NCBI RefSeq assembly: GCF_003597395.2
Contig: NC_133773.1
Coordinates: 73,259,670 to 73,323,669 of the forward strand
Length of the DNA stretch: 64,000 nucleotides
Direction of reading: 5' to 3'
Origin: Chelonoidis abingdonii
Lineage: Eukaryota > Chordata > Testudines > Testudinidae
Shown here: in pieces, positions 1-10,534 of the stretch
Numbering within the stretch: position 1 is the first letter of the stretch
Layout: each line of letters begins with the position of its first letter
The notes under the pieces: model-generated
Told to the model about the DNA's origin: nothing
What the model saw: only the letters and a program-made list of their open reading frames with translations
The model's database searches: none
Program-made: the position numbers and the translations under genes

Positions 1-980
1 GTGCCCAAGAGGGAATGAATAGAACAGGTAATCATCAAGTGATCCATCCCCTGTTGCCCATTCCCAGCTTCTGTTAAATGGATGCTAAGGACATCATCCC
101 TGCCCATCCTGGCTAATAGCCATTGATGGACCTATCCTCCATGAACTTATCTAGTTTTTCTTTTAACCCAGTTATAATCTTGGTCTTCACAACATCCTCT
201 GTCAAAGAGTTCCACAGGTTGATGGTGCATTATGTGAAGAAATACTTTCTTTTGTTTCTTTTAAACCCGCTGCCTATTAATTTCATTTGATGACCCCTAG
301 TTTTTGTGTTATGAGAAGGAGTAAATAATACTTCCTTATTTACTTTCTCCACACCAGTCATGATTTCATAGACTTCTATCATATCCCCCCTTAGTCGTCT
401 CTTTTCCAAGTTGAAAAGTCCCACGCTTATTAATCTCTCCTCATATAAAAGCTGTTCCATACCTCTAATTTTTATTCCCCTTTTCTGAACCTTTTCCAAT
501 TCCGATATATCTTTTTTGAGATGGGGCGACCATATCTGCATGTAGTATTCAAGATATGGGTGTACCATGAATTTATATAGAGGCAATATAATATTTTATG
601 TCTTATTATCTATCCCTTTCCTAATGATTCCCAACATTCTGTTCATGTTTTTGACTGCCGCTGCATATTGAATGGATGTTTTCAGAGAACTATCTCAATG
701 ACACCAAGAGCTCTCTCTTAAGTGATAACTGCTACTTTAGACCACATCATTTTAGATGTATAGTTGGGATTATTTTTCTAATGTGTGTTACTTTGCATTT
801 ATCAACACTGGATTTCATCAGCCATTTTGCTGCCCAGTTTTGCACCCAGTTTTGTGAGATCCCTTTGTTCCCCATTGCAGTCTGCTTTGGACTTAACTAT
901 CTTGAGTAGTTTTGTATCATATGAAAATTTTGCCATCTCATTGTTTACCCCTTTTTTCAGATCATTTATGATATGTTGAT
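1..980 (-). mobile_element. CR1-clade LINE, 3' portion (runs off the left edge)
   Basis: Read on the minus strand, this is the end of a CR1-type non-LTR retrotransposon: the last part of the reverse transcriptase followed by a 3' untranslated region. The polymerase active-site region lies near 915-932, where the usual K-F-A-D-D reads K-F-S-Y-D, so one catalytic aspartate is lost. The C-terminal coding part at 230-586 has the CR1 signature ([11 protein letters not shown], then [17 protein letters not shown]). The 3' UTR around 1-230 resembles that at 16520-16600 (ttccacagrttaat and cttccttttgttgctttt-like runs), so both are copies of one family. The element is 5'-truncated near 980, where Harbinger-like sequence starts, and its 3' end lies outside the window. 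Stops and frameshifts show it is dead. Confidence 0.85.
230..586 (-). pseudogene. CR1 reverse transcriptase C-terminal fragment
   Basis: The open stretch of about 118 residues matches the C-terminal part of CR1 ORF2. It starts just before [19 protein letters not shown], continues through [15 protein letters not shown] and YEERL, and reaches [15 protein letters not shown]. These motifs lie after the polymerase domain in CR1 proteins. The initiator is only a chance methionine (MPLYKFM). The real protein would extend upstream (higher coordinates), where frames are broken. The enzyme would copy element RNA at a nicked target. No function is expected from this fragment. Confidence 0.85.
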
Positions 981-1389
981 ATGTCGGATGTTCTGAGAAG
1001 GGTTTTCAGCGCCTTGTGGGAGCAAAACTTTCTTGCAGGGGTGAGTGGGAACATGGCATAAACATCCCATGGTGCATTTTTCCCTCTCCTTATTTTATCT
1101 GCATTCCAAAATATTTTGTGCCTGTTTTAAAAAGCCTAGCAATCCTGCACAACTGCCATCTCTAAAGAAGCATGGACCCTGCACAGCTCTGCACTGTTGT
1201 GGTGAGCACTGCATACACCGCACCCCTTATTCTATAGTATTTCCAGAGTTGCAAGAGGAGCCGCTGCATGGAACATGGCAATTTTCTACAAGTAGCAATG
1301 GAAAGAAACAATTCCTGGTTGCTGTTGGCAGCCCAGATCAGCTGAACATGTTGGAGAGCTAGTTCTGTTCCTGAGAAACCAGCAGTGAC

Positions 1390-2280
1390 TGATGGGAACG
1401 CATCATTATGCAGGTATGGGATGATGAGCAGTGGCTGCAGAACTTTTGCATGCACAAGGCCACTTTCTTGAAACTGTGTGTGGAGTTAACCCCAGCCTTG
1501 CAGCTCAGCAACGCCAGAATGAGAGCTGCGCTGACAGTGGAGAAGCGAATGGTGACCACTCTATGGAAGATTTCAGTGCCAGTCAGTGGGGAATCAGTTT
1601 GGAGTCAGTAAATCCACCGGGTGGGTTGCTGTGATCCGTTCTGCTAAGAAGGACTGTGACTTTGGGCAATGTGCAGGAGATACTGGATGGTTTTGCAGCA
1701 ATGCGGTTCCCTAACTGCGTTGGGGCAATAGATGGCATGCATATCCCTATTTGTCCATAGACCAGCTTGCCACAGAATACATAAACAGAAAGGGCTTTCT
1801 ATGGTGTTGCAGGTGGGATTACCTGAGATGTTTCACTGACATCAACACAGGATGGTCCGGGAAGGTGCATGACACACACATCTTTAAAAACACATGCCTG
1901 TTCAGAAATCTGCAACCAGGGATTTCCTTTCTGGACCACAAAATTCCCATTGGAGATGTTGAAATGCCGTAGTGATCCTGGGAGACCCAGCCTTATCCTT
2001 ACTCCCATGATTCATGGGAGTAAGCAGTAGGCACCTGGACAGCAGCAAGAAGCACTTCAACAATAGGTTCAGCAGGTGCAGAATGATGGTTGAATGTGCC
2101 TCTGACTGCTTGAATGGGTGCTGGCACAGTTTGCTCACTAGGTTAGACCTCAGTGAAAAAAATATTCCCATGGTTATAGCAGCCTGCTGTGCACTTCATA
2201 GTATCTGTGAAAAAGGGGAGAAGTATCCCAAGGAGTGGAACATGGAGACGTAGAGGCTGTCTGCTGATTTTGAGCAGCCA
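1390..2280 (+). pseudogene. PIF/Harbinger transposase (HARBI1-like), broken by frameshifts
   Basis: This is a Harbinger DDE transposase split over three reading frames. The N-terminal helix-turn-helix region is seen as VWDDEQWLQNFCMHKATFL (about 1410-1470). The first catalytic aspartate is in FPNCVGAIDGMHIPI, GAT at 1731-1733. A frameshift near 1745-1755 leads to YINRKGF and then GWSGKVHDTHIF with the second aspartate, GAC at 1871-1873. A second shift near 1970-2013 leads to MMVECASDCLNG with the catalytic glutamate, GAA at 2092-2094, and a C-terminal NIPMVIAACCALHSICE. All three catalytic positions of the DDE triad therefore survive, but no single frame connects them. Such a transposase cuts and pastes element DNA together with the Myb-like partner encoded on the opposite strand near 4755-5372. 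Confidence 0.85.
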
Positions 2281-2959
2281 GATACCAGGACTGTAAGACG
2301 GCTCAGCAGGGAGCTACGCAGCTCAGGGAGGCTTTGAAAAACAATTTTAATAATGTGTGCTGCTGCTTTTCTGTGTTGTATCTGACAATGTGTTTTTGAA
2401 ACCCTGCTCTGAACCTTGCTGTGACTGCTTTTTGTGTAGTAATGTAACCTTGAAATTGCACCTCTTGCTTTGATCTCACAATTATATCACACCTCCCCCA
2501 TCCCCGCTCTAACCCATAGTACCTACTCCCCTCCCAGCCCCCACCTGCTCCAGTCACTAGATACCACTCCCTTTCCAGATCTGGATAAGTCTCTGATGTG
2601 CAGCATGAGCCAGGGGTGTGTGTGTGGGGGGGGGGAGGGAGATGCTGGGGATGCTTCACCCTCCTGATCTGGGGCCTCTGGGTGCTCTGTGCCTGTCCCC
2701 TCCTACTGTGATGGGGTAGGCAGAAGTTTCAGGATCCCAGTTTCCCCAGACACCCCCAAAGGGGGCATCCAGTGGGAGCTATCTGTCCCACCTGCTTCCC
2801 CTTATGGGAAAGAGGGTTTCCCACACTCCATTCAGCCCCTTCCCCCTCCAGTGATACTGCTGGTGAGGGGGCTGCTTTACGCTATGGTCCTCCCAGGGAA
2901 TGGGCTGAGACCCAGCAACTCCATTCCAGACAGGAGTCACCCCACAGGCTGCCATGTGT

Positions 2960-3100
2960 GAGGAGAGTGGGGGCTAATGGTTATAGCAGGGCCTGGCTGG
3001 GAGCCAGGACTCCTGGGTTCTATCTACAGCTTTGACTTTGACTCCCTGTGTGACCTCATTCACATCCCTCTCCCGTTCAGTGCCTCTGTTTCTCTATCAA
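2960..3100 (+). mobile_element. MIR-like tRNA-derived SINE
   Basis: The order of motifs is that of MIR/CORE-SINEs: a degenerate A-box-like run (taatggttatagcagg), then 'gagccaggactcctgggttc' with a B-box-like gggttctatc, then 'ccctgtgtgacctcattcac' and 'tgcctctgtttctcta'. The downstream core and 3' tail are missing or replaced. It lies inside the Harbinger transposon and is probably a later insertion, but I see no target duplication. A second MIR-like copy carrying the other half of the element is at 24127-24275. Confidence 0.65.
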
Positions 3101-3131
3101 CCGCCCTCCCTTTCCCCCTGTGCTTTGAACT

Positions 3132-3137
3132 AATAAA
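3132..3137 (+). promoter_or_regulatory. Poly(A) signal AATAAA, presumed for the Harbinger transposase
   Basis: AATAAA in 'ctaataaagtttcaa' lies downstream of the plus-strand transposase and only 16 bp before an opposed AATAAA on the other strand. Convergent tail-to-tail signals fit the two-gene layout of Harbinger elements. The link to the transposase is inferred from position. About 850 bp, including a SINE, separate it from the last recognisable codon. Confidence 0.5.
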
Positions 3138-3153
3138 GTTTCAAAATTTGACT

Positions 3154-3159
3154 TTTATT
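3154..3159 (-). promoter_or_regulatory. Poly(A) signal AATAAA (minus strand), presumed for the Myb/SANT-like gene
   Basis: TTTATT on the plus strand reads AATAAA on the minus strand. It sits downstream of the minus-strand Myb-like gene and faces the plus-strand signal at 3132. The assignment is positional. A hAT insertion at 3590-3987 now lies between gene and signal. Confidence 0.45.
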
Positions 3160-3589
3160 GCACATATATATAACCAGCAAATATTTGTATCACAGCAGTA
3201 AACTTTAGAAATACAGGGAAATAAACTTGGTAGGGGGAAAGCAATCATTTTCTTTTTAAAAACACATACACTGATGTTGGCTGTCACACCTCAGTGTATA
3301 TGTGGTTGTGCTTGTCTGCACCCTACCCCAGTGTGGAGTGCACCAGCCTCTGATGCCAAGTGGAATATGTGTGATGTGGGGATAGTCCGGTGCTGGAATG
3401 TAGTTCTGGACAGGATGCAGGAGTTGACAGTCAAAAGGTTTCTCCTGAAGGTCAACAAGATATCACAGCATGTCTGTTTGGTCTGTCAGAATCATCATCA
3501 TCTCCTGCTGTGTCACGCCCATTCTTCTGCACTTTTCTCCTGTTGTTAATGTCCATGTCCATTTTCTCTGAAAGAGCAATCCTCCACTC

Positions 3590-3987
3590 CAGTGGCCCTC
3601 AATCTTTCCAGACTAGTGCACCCCTCTCAGGAGTTTGATTTGTCCTCAAAACCCCCAGGTTTCACCTCACTTAAAAACTACTTGCTTACTAAATCAGGCA
3701 TAAAGATACAAAAATGTCCCAGCACACTGTTTCTGAAAACAATGCTTACTTTCTCATTTTTACCATATAATTATAAAATAAATCAATTGGAATATAAATT
3801 TTATGCTTGCATTTCAATATATAGTATATAGTCATTGTCTGTGTGAAATTTTAATTTGTATTGACTTTGTTAATGCTTTTTAAGTAGCCTGTTGTAAAGC
3901 TAGACAAGATCTAGATGAGCTGATGTACCCTTTGCAAGACCTCTGCATACCCTTTGGGGTACATGTACCCCTGGTTGAGAAACACTG
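3590..3987. mobile_element. Non-autonomous hAT element, 398 bp
   Basis: The left end CAGTGGCCCTCAATC and the right end GGTTGAGAAACACTG form imperfect terminal inverted repeats with the CAGTGG...CACTG termini typical of hAT elements. The interior is A/T-rich and non-coding (aataaatcaattggaatataaa). The right part holds repeated 'gtaccc' words (gatgtaccc, catacccttt, ggtacatgtacccc). The 8-bp flanks, ctccactc and ccctatgt, do not match, so the duplication has decayed. It interrupts the older Harbinger element. Confidence 0.8.
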
Positions 3988-4754
3988 CCCTATGTCTTCT
4001 GCTCAGTGTCTGCTGTTCCAGAGGCATGCATAAGCTCTACAAATGTCATTGGTTGTTCTTCTTATCTGGATCAGACTCTTTGCTTGTGTGGAGGGAGAGA
4101 TGAAGGCCGCATTTTCAGGGGCAAAACATACAATGCACAGAGGCACCATTGTCAGTACCATAGTCAAGCTATAGTGCAGATTTGCTATATTGAAATCACG
4201 CCCCTGAATCCATGCAAGTGCAAAGCAGTACATTTTCATTTCAGCCAGATATTCATTGAACTCTTTGGCTGTCCCAGTCCTAGTGAGAATGGCCCGGGGT
4301 TGAGCTGGGGGGAAATCGTGAGCTGGCATAAGGGAGGGGGCCACACAGGCACCAGTGCTTGCAGTTTGGGCACTATTGAACTGAATACTGGCACCATTTC
4401 CCACAGATGACTTTAGCTGATATCTCACTCTTGCGGACGACAGAGGTGATAAGAGAAAAGTTGCTGCATGCGTCCAGCTACAGATTAGATCTGTATGCTG
4501 TTAAGTGCTGCAATGATGTCCGATGAATTAATACAGGAGTGGCATGGGAAAGTATCCTACTGTGATGGGAGAAATAAGGCAACCCTCCTGAGAAACCTTC
4601 TGCAATGAATTGCACACTACCCTCAAGTTTCCTTGAGAACTCTAAGAAGGATTCATGGGACATCCCGGGGCGCATAAACAATCTGTTGTGCAGGGACCCT
4701 TCTGCCTAGCTGTGCTGGGCAACGAGAAGCAGATAGCCACTGTATCTGCACTGG

Positions 4755-5372
4755 TTATTTCAAGAAAAAATAGCAAATGAGAAGATGTGCCCCCACAATA
4801 TTAGGTTCTTCCCTGGCATCATGCTTGCCCACACTGGAGTGCTGCAGTTGGCTAGACTGCTCCAGGATTACAAACAGCTCCTGGCCTTCTATCACAATGG
4901 ATTCTTCTCTTGCCTGTCTCTCATTCTCCTCCTCCTCCTCCACCTCCTCCTCATCCAACATGTCCTCCTCAGTGTTTCCTGTGATGGCCTGTGAGTCCGA
5001 CTTGTCCAAGGTTTCCACACATCTCTTGAGAGTGGGGGTCGCTGCAGAGGGTAACATGCAGCTGCCTGTAAAATCAGCATGTCTATAGTGCTACACCAGA
5101 CTGACTGCTTGCCTTCTGGTATGCCTGATGCAACTCCTTGGCTTTCACATGGCACTGCTGTGGGTCCTCTGTTAGCCCTTCTACACCATGCCCCAAGTGA
5201 TCTGCTCATAGATATCCACATTTCTATGGCTGGATCTGAGCTGTGACTGGACAACCTCTTCTCCCCACAGACCCAGCAGATCCACCACCCCCTGTGTACT
5301 CCAGGCAGGAGCACATTTGGAGGGTGGAGTTGGCATGCTCAGCTGGGCAGGAGAGCTCTCCACACCAGCCAA
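4755..5372 (-). pseudogene. Harbinger Myb/SANT-like DNA-binding protein, broken
   Basis: Read on the minus strand, the start region at 5181-5372 carries a Myb/SANT-like trihelix domain (APAWSTQGVVDLLGLWGEE, then NVDIYEQI) with spaced tryptophans. A broken middle (about 5060-5180) contains several stops. The 4755-5057 stretch then gives a long acidic run (EEVEEEEENE) followed by EGQELFVILEQSSQ, a layout seen in the accessory protein of animal Harbinger elements. In active families this protein enters the nucleus, binds subterminal sites and recruits the transposase. The acidic run also creates a plus-strand serine/leucine-rich shadow frame. More sequence of this gene may lie between 4000 and 4700 but I cannot recognise it. 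The lesions make it a pseudogene. Confidence 0.75.
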
Positions 5373-5740
5373 ACAGAAAATGGAAATTCAAAAATCCACG
5401 ATCCTTTAACAGGGGAGGAACTTTTTCCAGTATATCTGGCTGAGAGACAACAGAGTTGAAAATGGTGACCAGAGGAATCACAAAAGAGCATTGTGGGAAC
5501 TCTTGGAGGCCAGTTACATTGATGTAAGCAAATCAGTGTCTGCTCTGCCACAATATCGACCTAACTACATTGACTTAAGCACTACAGGTCTCGTGGAGGT
5601 GGAGTATTTCAGTCAATGTAGGCAATGAGTTACGTTGGTGGGAGGTTCATCGTAGTGTAGACACTGACATTATTATTATTAACTCTATAGAGTAGACCAG
5701 GCCCTTGTGTTATCTGCTAGTTTGTGGAGGCCTGGGAGAA

Positions 5741-5804
5741 AGGCTGATCTCACTGATGTTGATGGGAAAACTCCCATTTACTTCAATAGGATCAGGATTT
5801 CACC
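5741..5804. repeat. Palindromic miniature repeat (CATTGAAGTCAATGG-type family)
   Basis: The arms GCTGATCTCACTGATGTTGA and, inverted, the run before 'gatcaggatttcacc' pair around 'gggaaaactccc'. The core 'cccatttacttcaatagg' is the family hallmark also seen at 12523, 18324, 40523, 43785, 48409, 57928 and 63670. TA flanks are not preserved in this copy. Confidence 0.55.
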
Positions 5805-7406
5805 TCATGCAACTAGTTTAGTTTTCCAATATGAATATATTCAGTACTTTTTGTTCCACCTACTAATGGGATTTTTTTTTTTTGGTTCCATGTGACTTAA
5901 TTTGGTACTACTGCCCATAAATATTTCCTTTTGGGACTTTGGTCTAGCTTACATGGCAGTAAGAAACATCATACAGGGATGCATTAGCTGGAGCAGTGCA
6001 TGAGCTGGCTGCTTCATGGATCAATTCTGGGCAGTTGGGTCAGCGAATGAGTGTGCTAGAGAGAAGCTGTGGATCTCTTCCACACCAAAGTGACAAAGAT
6101 CTGCCAGGGATGGGTGCTAGGATACTATAAAGATATTGCAAATGAGCTCCTACCTAGTAAGCCAGTAACAGTCCCTTTATCTGCATCAGCTGGTGGAGAT
6201 GGGTGGGAACTGGAGAAGTGATGAATAATACACATTATTTTTCTGTAGTACTCTGTAGTGTTTTTTTTCAGAACATCCCATATATTATCAATATACTGCT
6301 TCAGTGGGAGGGAAAGCCAGGACTGGGGCAATAATTTATAGCTATAAATGAACAGGAAGCCAGTGCAATTCCCAGCAAACTCAGTATAATACATTCCCTG
6401 TTGTTAATATCCCTAACAGGTGGTCATAGTAATACTGTAACGGGAGAGGGGGCTTTCACTGCTTCAGCCAAGGAGGAGGGAAGCTGTAAGAAAGAGCCAC
6501 TCTTGTAATCCAGGGAGAGGCAGGGGAGCTTCCATCTCTTCTTTTAGCAAAGTATGGGGAGTTGTGCTCCTTCCCATGCTGCCCCTTCCTTTAAACCCTG
6601 CTAAAGGGCGAGCAGCCACATTCTGCACCAGTCTAACTGAAATCCCCCATTATTAAAATAACCCCTTAAACATCAACAGTTTCACTAAGTAGAACATCCT
6701 CTTTTGATTTGCTTTTGTGACATCACAGTTAGTTTCAGTAGAGATTATTATGGTTTCAGGTGGAGAATAAACAGTAAGAGCAGATGAACTCCTAAGGAAA
6801 AATAAGCTTGTTTCTATGCAAATAGCCAGAACAATAAAAATAAGGGGAAAGAAATGCAGAAATATTTCTTTTCACAGAGTGATTTGCGTTCTAAATGGAA
6901 TTAGTTCTGTTAATCCTCAGTAGGGTTTTAAGAAATAGATTAATATTTTTAATCATAATACAGGGATGCATTTGCATCCATGGACCTCTCTTCTACATGT
7001 ACAAAATTGTGAGAGCAAATGTTTGTGTCTATAAATTGCAAGTGTAAACAGATATTAAACATTCTAGTTACATGCACTCTTTAAAAAGTCTAATTTCTGC
7101 ACATAGGCTATGTTGGTCTTTCTACTCTGTTTGCATTGGCCCCTTATTCATGTTCTATAGTTTTGACACCAAAGGATTTTCAGGTGGCAATGCTAACACT
7201 TAAATGTGTAGTGATGTTACGCTATTTAAACGGTGCATGAATGGAGCTTATGGGCTGAAACTTTTGACCTATTAAGTCAAGGTCAAAACAATATTTTTAA
7301 CTGTTCAGTGAAATGGCCAAAGTAGATTATAAGTAAGTCTCAGTCCCCAGTGTTACTATTTGTTGTTTGCTAGAGGAAACATCTCTTCTAAACCTGTCAT
7401 TCACTT
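5805..7406. other. Non-coding stretch, mostly unclassified
   Basis: No coding region is supported. 6330-6400 (gaacaggaagccagtgcaat) and 6600-6650 (agcagccacattctgcacca) weakly resemble the reverse-oriented tail of an L2-type LINE, separated by purine-rich sequence. The remainder is A/T-rich sequence in which I see nothing definable. Confidence 0.4.
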
Positions 7407-7579
7407 TGTGATGGGATGCACAAATACTGCAATGGGCCCAAAGGCATTAAAGGACAATACTGGTTCAGGTAGCTCCACCCCTCCAGACTGGCAGCTCATG
7501 CTCCAACTGGAAAGGAATCTTAAAAGGGATCAATCCAGCTCAGAAGAGGGAAGCTAGGGATGAAGACAGGCTTACCTTG

Positions 7580-7985
7580 GGGGCTCTTGAACAAGTGTGC
7601 CAAAAAAGTTTGCCTGCGAGGAATAGAACAGTGTGCTAAGTCCTGTTGGGGCTGAGGGTTTAGCTTTTTGATTATCTTATATTGGACTTGCAACTGTGGG
7701 GATGATGGATGATAGGATAGGAAACAATCCAGGTAGGGGTAACTCTGAGTGCACTCCAGGGTGCTGGGCACTGTTGGCTCTCATAAGGCCTTAGCTTGGA
7801 GCCCTGTGGAGTGGGAGGGTCTGGGCTCCCTTACCAACTCCCCCTGCAGAGGTGAAGTTAAGCCCATACTTGGATAAAGAACTGGACTGAAAGGCCTTTC
7901 TGCCGTGAGGCAAGGCTGGATACTGGGTGCACTAGTGAAGAGTGCAGAGAATTTAGTATCCCAGTACTGGTCATCCAGAGAGTGA
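7580..7985 (+). repeat. Left LTR, 3' part (repeated copy)
   Basis: It shares long matches with 8948-9400, for example 'atcttatattggact', 'cttttggctctcata' versus 'tgttggctctcataa', 'tgaagttaagcccata' and 'aactggactga..aggcc'. The left copy lacks about 70 bp found in the right copy around 9203-9275. Upstream of the shared part, 7407-7579 carries 'ggaatcttaaaagggatc', where a TATA-type promoter would be expected but is degraded. Confidence 0.7.
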
Positions 7986-8019
7986 AAGAGAGAGAGAAAG
8001 ACAGATAGATTTTGAAAAA

Positions 8020-8640
8020 AAAATGCTGAAGTGGGCTCTCGAGAACCAGCAGCCGAAGGTGGCCCAGCAACAGCAGAGTCAACAGCCAACAGGACCTGCA
8101 GCAGCTGATTAAGGAAATGGCCAACAGCAACAAGAACAACAGCAATGACTCATCCAGCAGACAGCGATGCTCCTAAAGCCACTGGGGGCAGCCTCAAGTC
8201 TAGCCATGGGAGGGGGAAATGCCATCTCAATGCCACACATTTGGTAAAGCTGACAAAAATTGGCCCCTTGGATGATCCAGAGGTATTCCTCATCACATTG
8301 AAGAGAGTTGCTGTCACAGCCCAAATCTGGAACACCCTATTGGTCCCGTACTGGACAGGACTGGCCCAGGCAGCATAATTTTGACACAATGGCTGCACAA
8401 GACTACATGCATATCCAGGTGGCCATCCTAGATGTCTTTAACTTCTCAACTGGCAGAGAAGATCATCATGGAATAGTTCATCCAGATTATCTCCACAGAG
8501 GTTTTGGAGTGGGGATAGTGTGTGGGTGGTAAGACACCAGCTGCAAAACTTGGCAGAGGCTATGTCTTTGGCAAAGAATTACCTCATGTCCCTTGGGTTG
8601 GAGGTGGAAACACCAAAAGTCAGCCCTATGAATCCTGGTC
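8020..8640 (+). pseudogene. SCAN-like Gag fragment of LTR retrotransposon, frameshifted
   Basis: Three frames together give a Gag-like protein. A glutamine-rich N-terminal part is seen at about 8022-8145 (QQQQSQQ, QQQQEQQQ). The 8226-8376 stretch encodes LVKLTKIGPLDDPEVFLITL followed by LLVPYWTGLAQAA, the hallmark of the SCAN/gypsy Gag capsid fold. After a frameshift the segment at about 8386-8450 reads MAAQDYMHIQVAILDVFNFS, the next helices of the same domain. Stops and shifts follow. The SCAN domain of vertebrate zinc-finger proteins is known to derive from Gmr1-like gypsy Gag. The retroelement LTRs around this copy show that it is the retroelement form and not a host SCAN gene. Gag would package element RNA. 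This copy is inactive. Confidence 0.7.
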
Positions 8641-8947
8641 CCTGCATAACCATGATAATTGAATCCTGCTGAGGGTACCTAGAAGAACTTGGATGGCCAC
8701 TTCTAGAGGAGAGTGGCACACAAATTAAGAAAGGATCCTGGAGGCCCTCCCTAAGCTAGACAAGAGAGATCCTGACCCAGCTGAGCAACATTATCTGAAG
8801 GGGCATCCAGCATGGGAAAATCAACAGAAGACTCAACTGTTCCCATGGGGAATTGTTTTGCATGAGGACAGTAAGGACATTTTAGAAGGGCTGACTGTTC
8901 ATGGACTGTAGTATGGGCAGGTCTGGATAGCTGATAACTTAGAAGAG

Positions 8948-9400
8948 AGGCTCAGGGAAAATGTTGAAGAAGCTTCCCTGTGAGGAACAGGACTCCATGC
9001 TGAGCCTGGTTGGGGCTGAAGGTTTAGTTGTCTTTTCTTTTTCTTTTGTTATCTTATATTGGACTTTGAGCCATGTGGGGAGATAGATGGTAGGAAGTGA
9101 CCAAGGGGCTAACTCCAAGGGCACTTCAGGGTGCCAAGCACTTTTGGCTCTCATAGGGTCCTGGGAGGGAGCCTAGTGGAGTGAAAGGGCCTGGGCTCCC
9201 CTGTTATGGGAGGGGTATAAACCCCATTCCTAGCTCACTCTCCCTCTAGTATGAAGAGGACAAGGACATTGAAAATCTGAAGTGAAGTTAAGCCCATACA
9301 TGGATGAGAAACTGGACTGAGAGGCCTTCCTGATGGGATGCAAGACTGGATACTGGGGCGCTAACCTGTAGACCACCTGGTCCTCAGAGGACTCTATTAC
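8948..9400 (+). repeat. Right LTR copy with TATA motif
   Basis: This is the duplicate of 7580-7985. It includes a segment absent from the left copy, containing 'gggaggggtataaacccc' with TATAAA at 9216-9221. Whether that is a promoter is uncertain. The copy lacks the TGTGATGGG start seen at 7407, so the two terminal repeats are unequal. Confidence 0.65.
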
Positions 9401-10534
9401 AGACCTGCACATCTATCAAGATCATTATGGGGAATCAATTGTTGGTGCACTGAAAAACTTTTTAATGATGCACAAAACCTCCGTATTTGGCCATATTTTA
9501 TTCTTCTCCCTGTTCTTTTTTTTTCCTCAGTAAATTTCACATGAAAACTTCCTAAATGGGACATAACTTTTTTTTTGTTAATGAAATTGGACCTATACGA
9601 AATATGTATGAATTTGTTGCAGGGGATAGAAGCAGAACTAATGCTAAAGTAAATGTGCTTCTGGAAATCATTTATCCGCTTCACCAACTATTGAAATTAT
9701 TTTTAGCACATCAGTGCCATAGGTTCATCATCACTTGAAACATCACATGTTCAGAGGTGTTAGAAGTAAGGTCACCTGGAAAAATATCAAAAGGCAGTAA
9801 ATATAAAAATAAGAGTTAAAACACCACACTCTTCTAGTGTTTTTCTTTTCTGAAAAATATAATGTCAAACACTGCATATTTTAGCACCTAAAATACGTAT
9901 TTAAATAGTTTTTTAAAGTTTATATTCAGAGGTGTCTGAATTGGAAAGCAGACATATTTTCACTCCTTTTATTTTCTTCACACCACACAGATTCAGAGAA
10001 AAATATATTTTGAAGAGATTATTTTATACTGATTTGTATATTTAAGTGATTAATACATAATGTAACATCTCTTCTGGGCTGGAAGTGGGGATGATCATGA
10101 CCTTCCCACTTCTAGTTCTTGGGAACTCTGGACTAGTTTAAAAAGTAAATGGTCAAGTTTTTGATAAATTACTAGATTACTAGATAAATTTAATAGATTT
10201 TTAAAAATAGTGCAGTTCTTGGCATGTTCCCTAAGTGAAGTTTTGAACAGAATCTGATGCCCAGTATTTAGTACTGCATTTAAAGAAAAGTCTAAGCAAT
10301 CAGCAGTTCCCTTAGACTCTAAGATTATAGCTGGACTACATTTTTCATATGAAACTTTTTTAACAACAAAATGTGTCCATTGAAATATCAAAAGAAAAAA
10401 AATTAGACATGTTAAAATGAATCATTTTGACATTATCACAATTAAACATATTGATTTTCTGGGCTAGATTAAGAAGTGGGTTTAGGCATCATTCACAAAA
10501 CTACTTGTGATGATTCTGTTCCATCATACATCTA
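9401..10534. other. Non-coding A/T-rich stretch
   Basis: It is A/T-rich with short homopolymers, stops in all frames and no recognisable element. Nothing functional can be supported. Confidence 0.5.

Larger units (their letters stand above)
985..5705 (+). mobile_element. Degenerate two-gene PIF/Harbinger DNA transposon with nested insertions
   Basis: The stretch contains both proteins of an animal Harbinger element in the usual convergent arrangement: a DDE transposase on the plus strand (about 1390-2280) and a Myb/SANT-like DNA-binding protein on the minus strand (about 4755-5372). Two opposed AATAAA signals at 3132 and 3154 sit between them. The right end (about 5640-5705) has repeated 'tagtgtagac' and 'gtagaccaggccc' words like those at Harbinger MITE termini. 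I could not find a convincing matching left terminus near 985, so the left end may be truncated or decayed. A MIR-like SINE (2960-3100) and a hAT element (3590-3987) lie inside. The region between 2300 and 2950 has low-complexity C/T- and G-rich sequence I cannot assign. Outer limits are approximate. Confidence 0.75.
7407..9400 (+). mobile_element. LTR retrotransposon with SCAN-like Gag (Gmr1/gypsy-type), internally deleted
   Basis: A direct duplication of about 400 bp (7580-7985 and 8948-9400) flanks about 960 bp of internal sequence with a broken Gag reading. The 5' limit is set at TGTGATGGGATG (7407), an LTR-like TG start. The right copy lacks the first 170 bp or so found on the left. No protease, reverse transcriptase or integrase sequence is present, so the element is an internal-deletion derivative that would depend on a relative. 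A purine run 'gagagagagaaagacagata' (about 7988-8008) follows the left LTR, as in related elements. Assignment to the Gmr1-like gypsy group rests on the SCAN-like Gag. I could not identify a primer-binding site or a target duplication. Confidence 0.7.

Noticed and set aside
4003..4428. Overlapping open frames of about 135-140 codons on both strands
   Set aside because: They sit within the decayed Harbinger element with no recognisable domain. Part of the element's second gene or UTR is possible but not supported.
4777..5088. Serine-rich plus-strand open frame
   Set aside because: It is the antisense shadow of the acidic run in the minus-strand Myb/SANT-like pseudogene.
8145..8378. Host SCAN-domain zinc-finger gene
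   Set aside because: The SCAN-like segment is flanked by repeated LTR sequence and no C2H2 finger codons follow, so it is retroelement Gag.
9216..9221. TATAAA as an active promoter
   Set aside because: It is present only in the right LTR copy, and the expected promoter position from the left LTR (near 7520-7530) is elsewhere. The evidence is insufficient for a promoter call.
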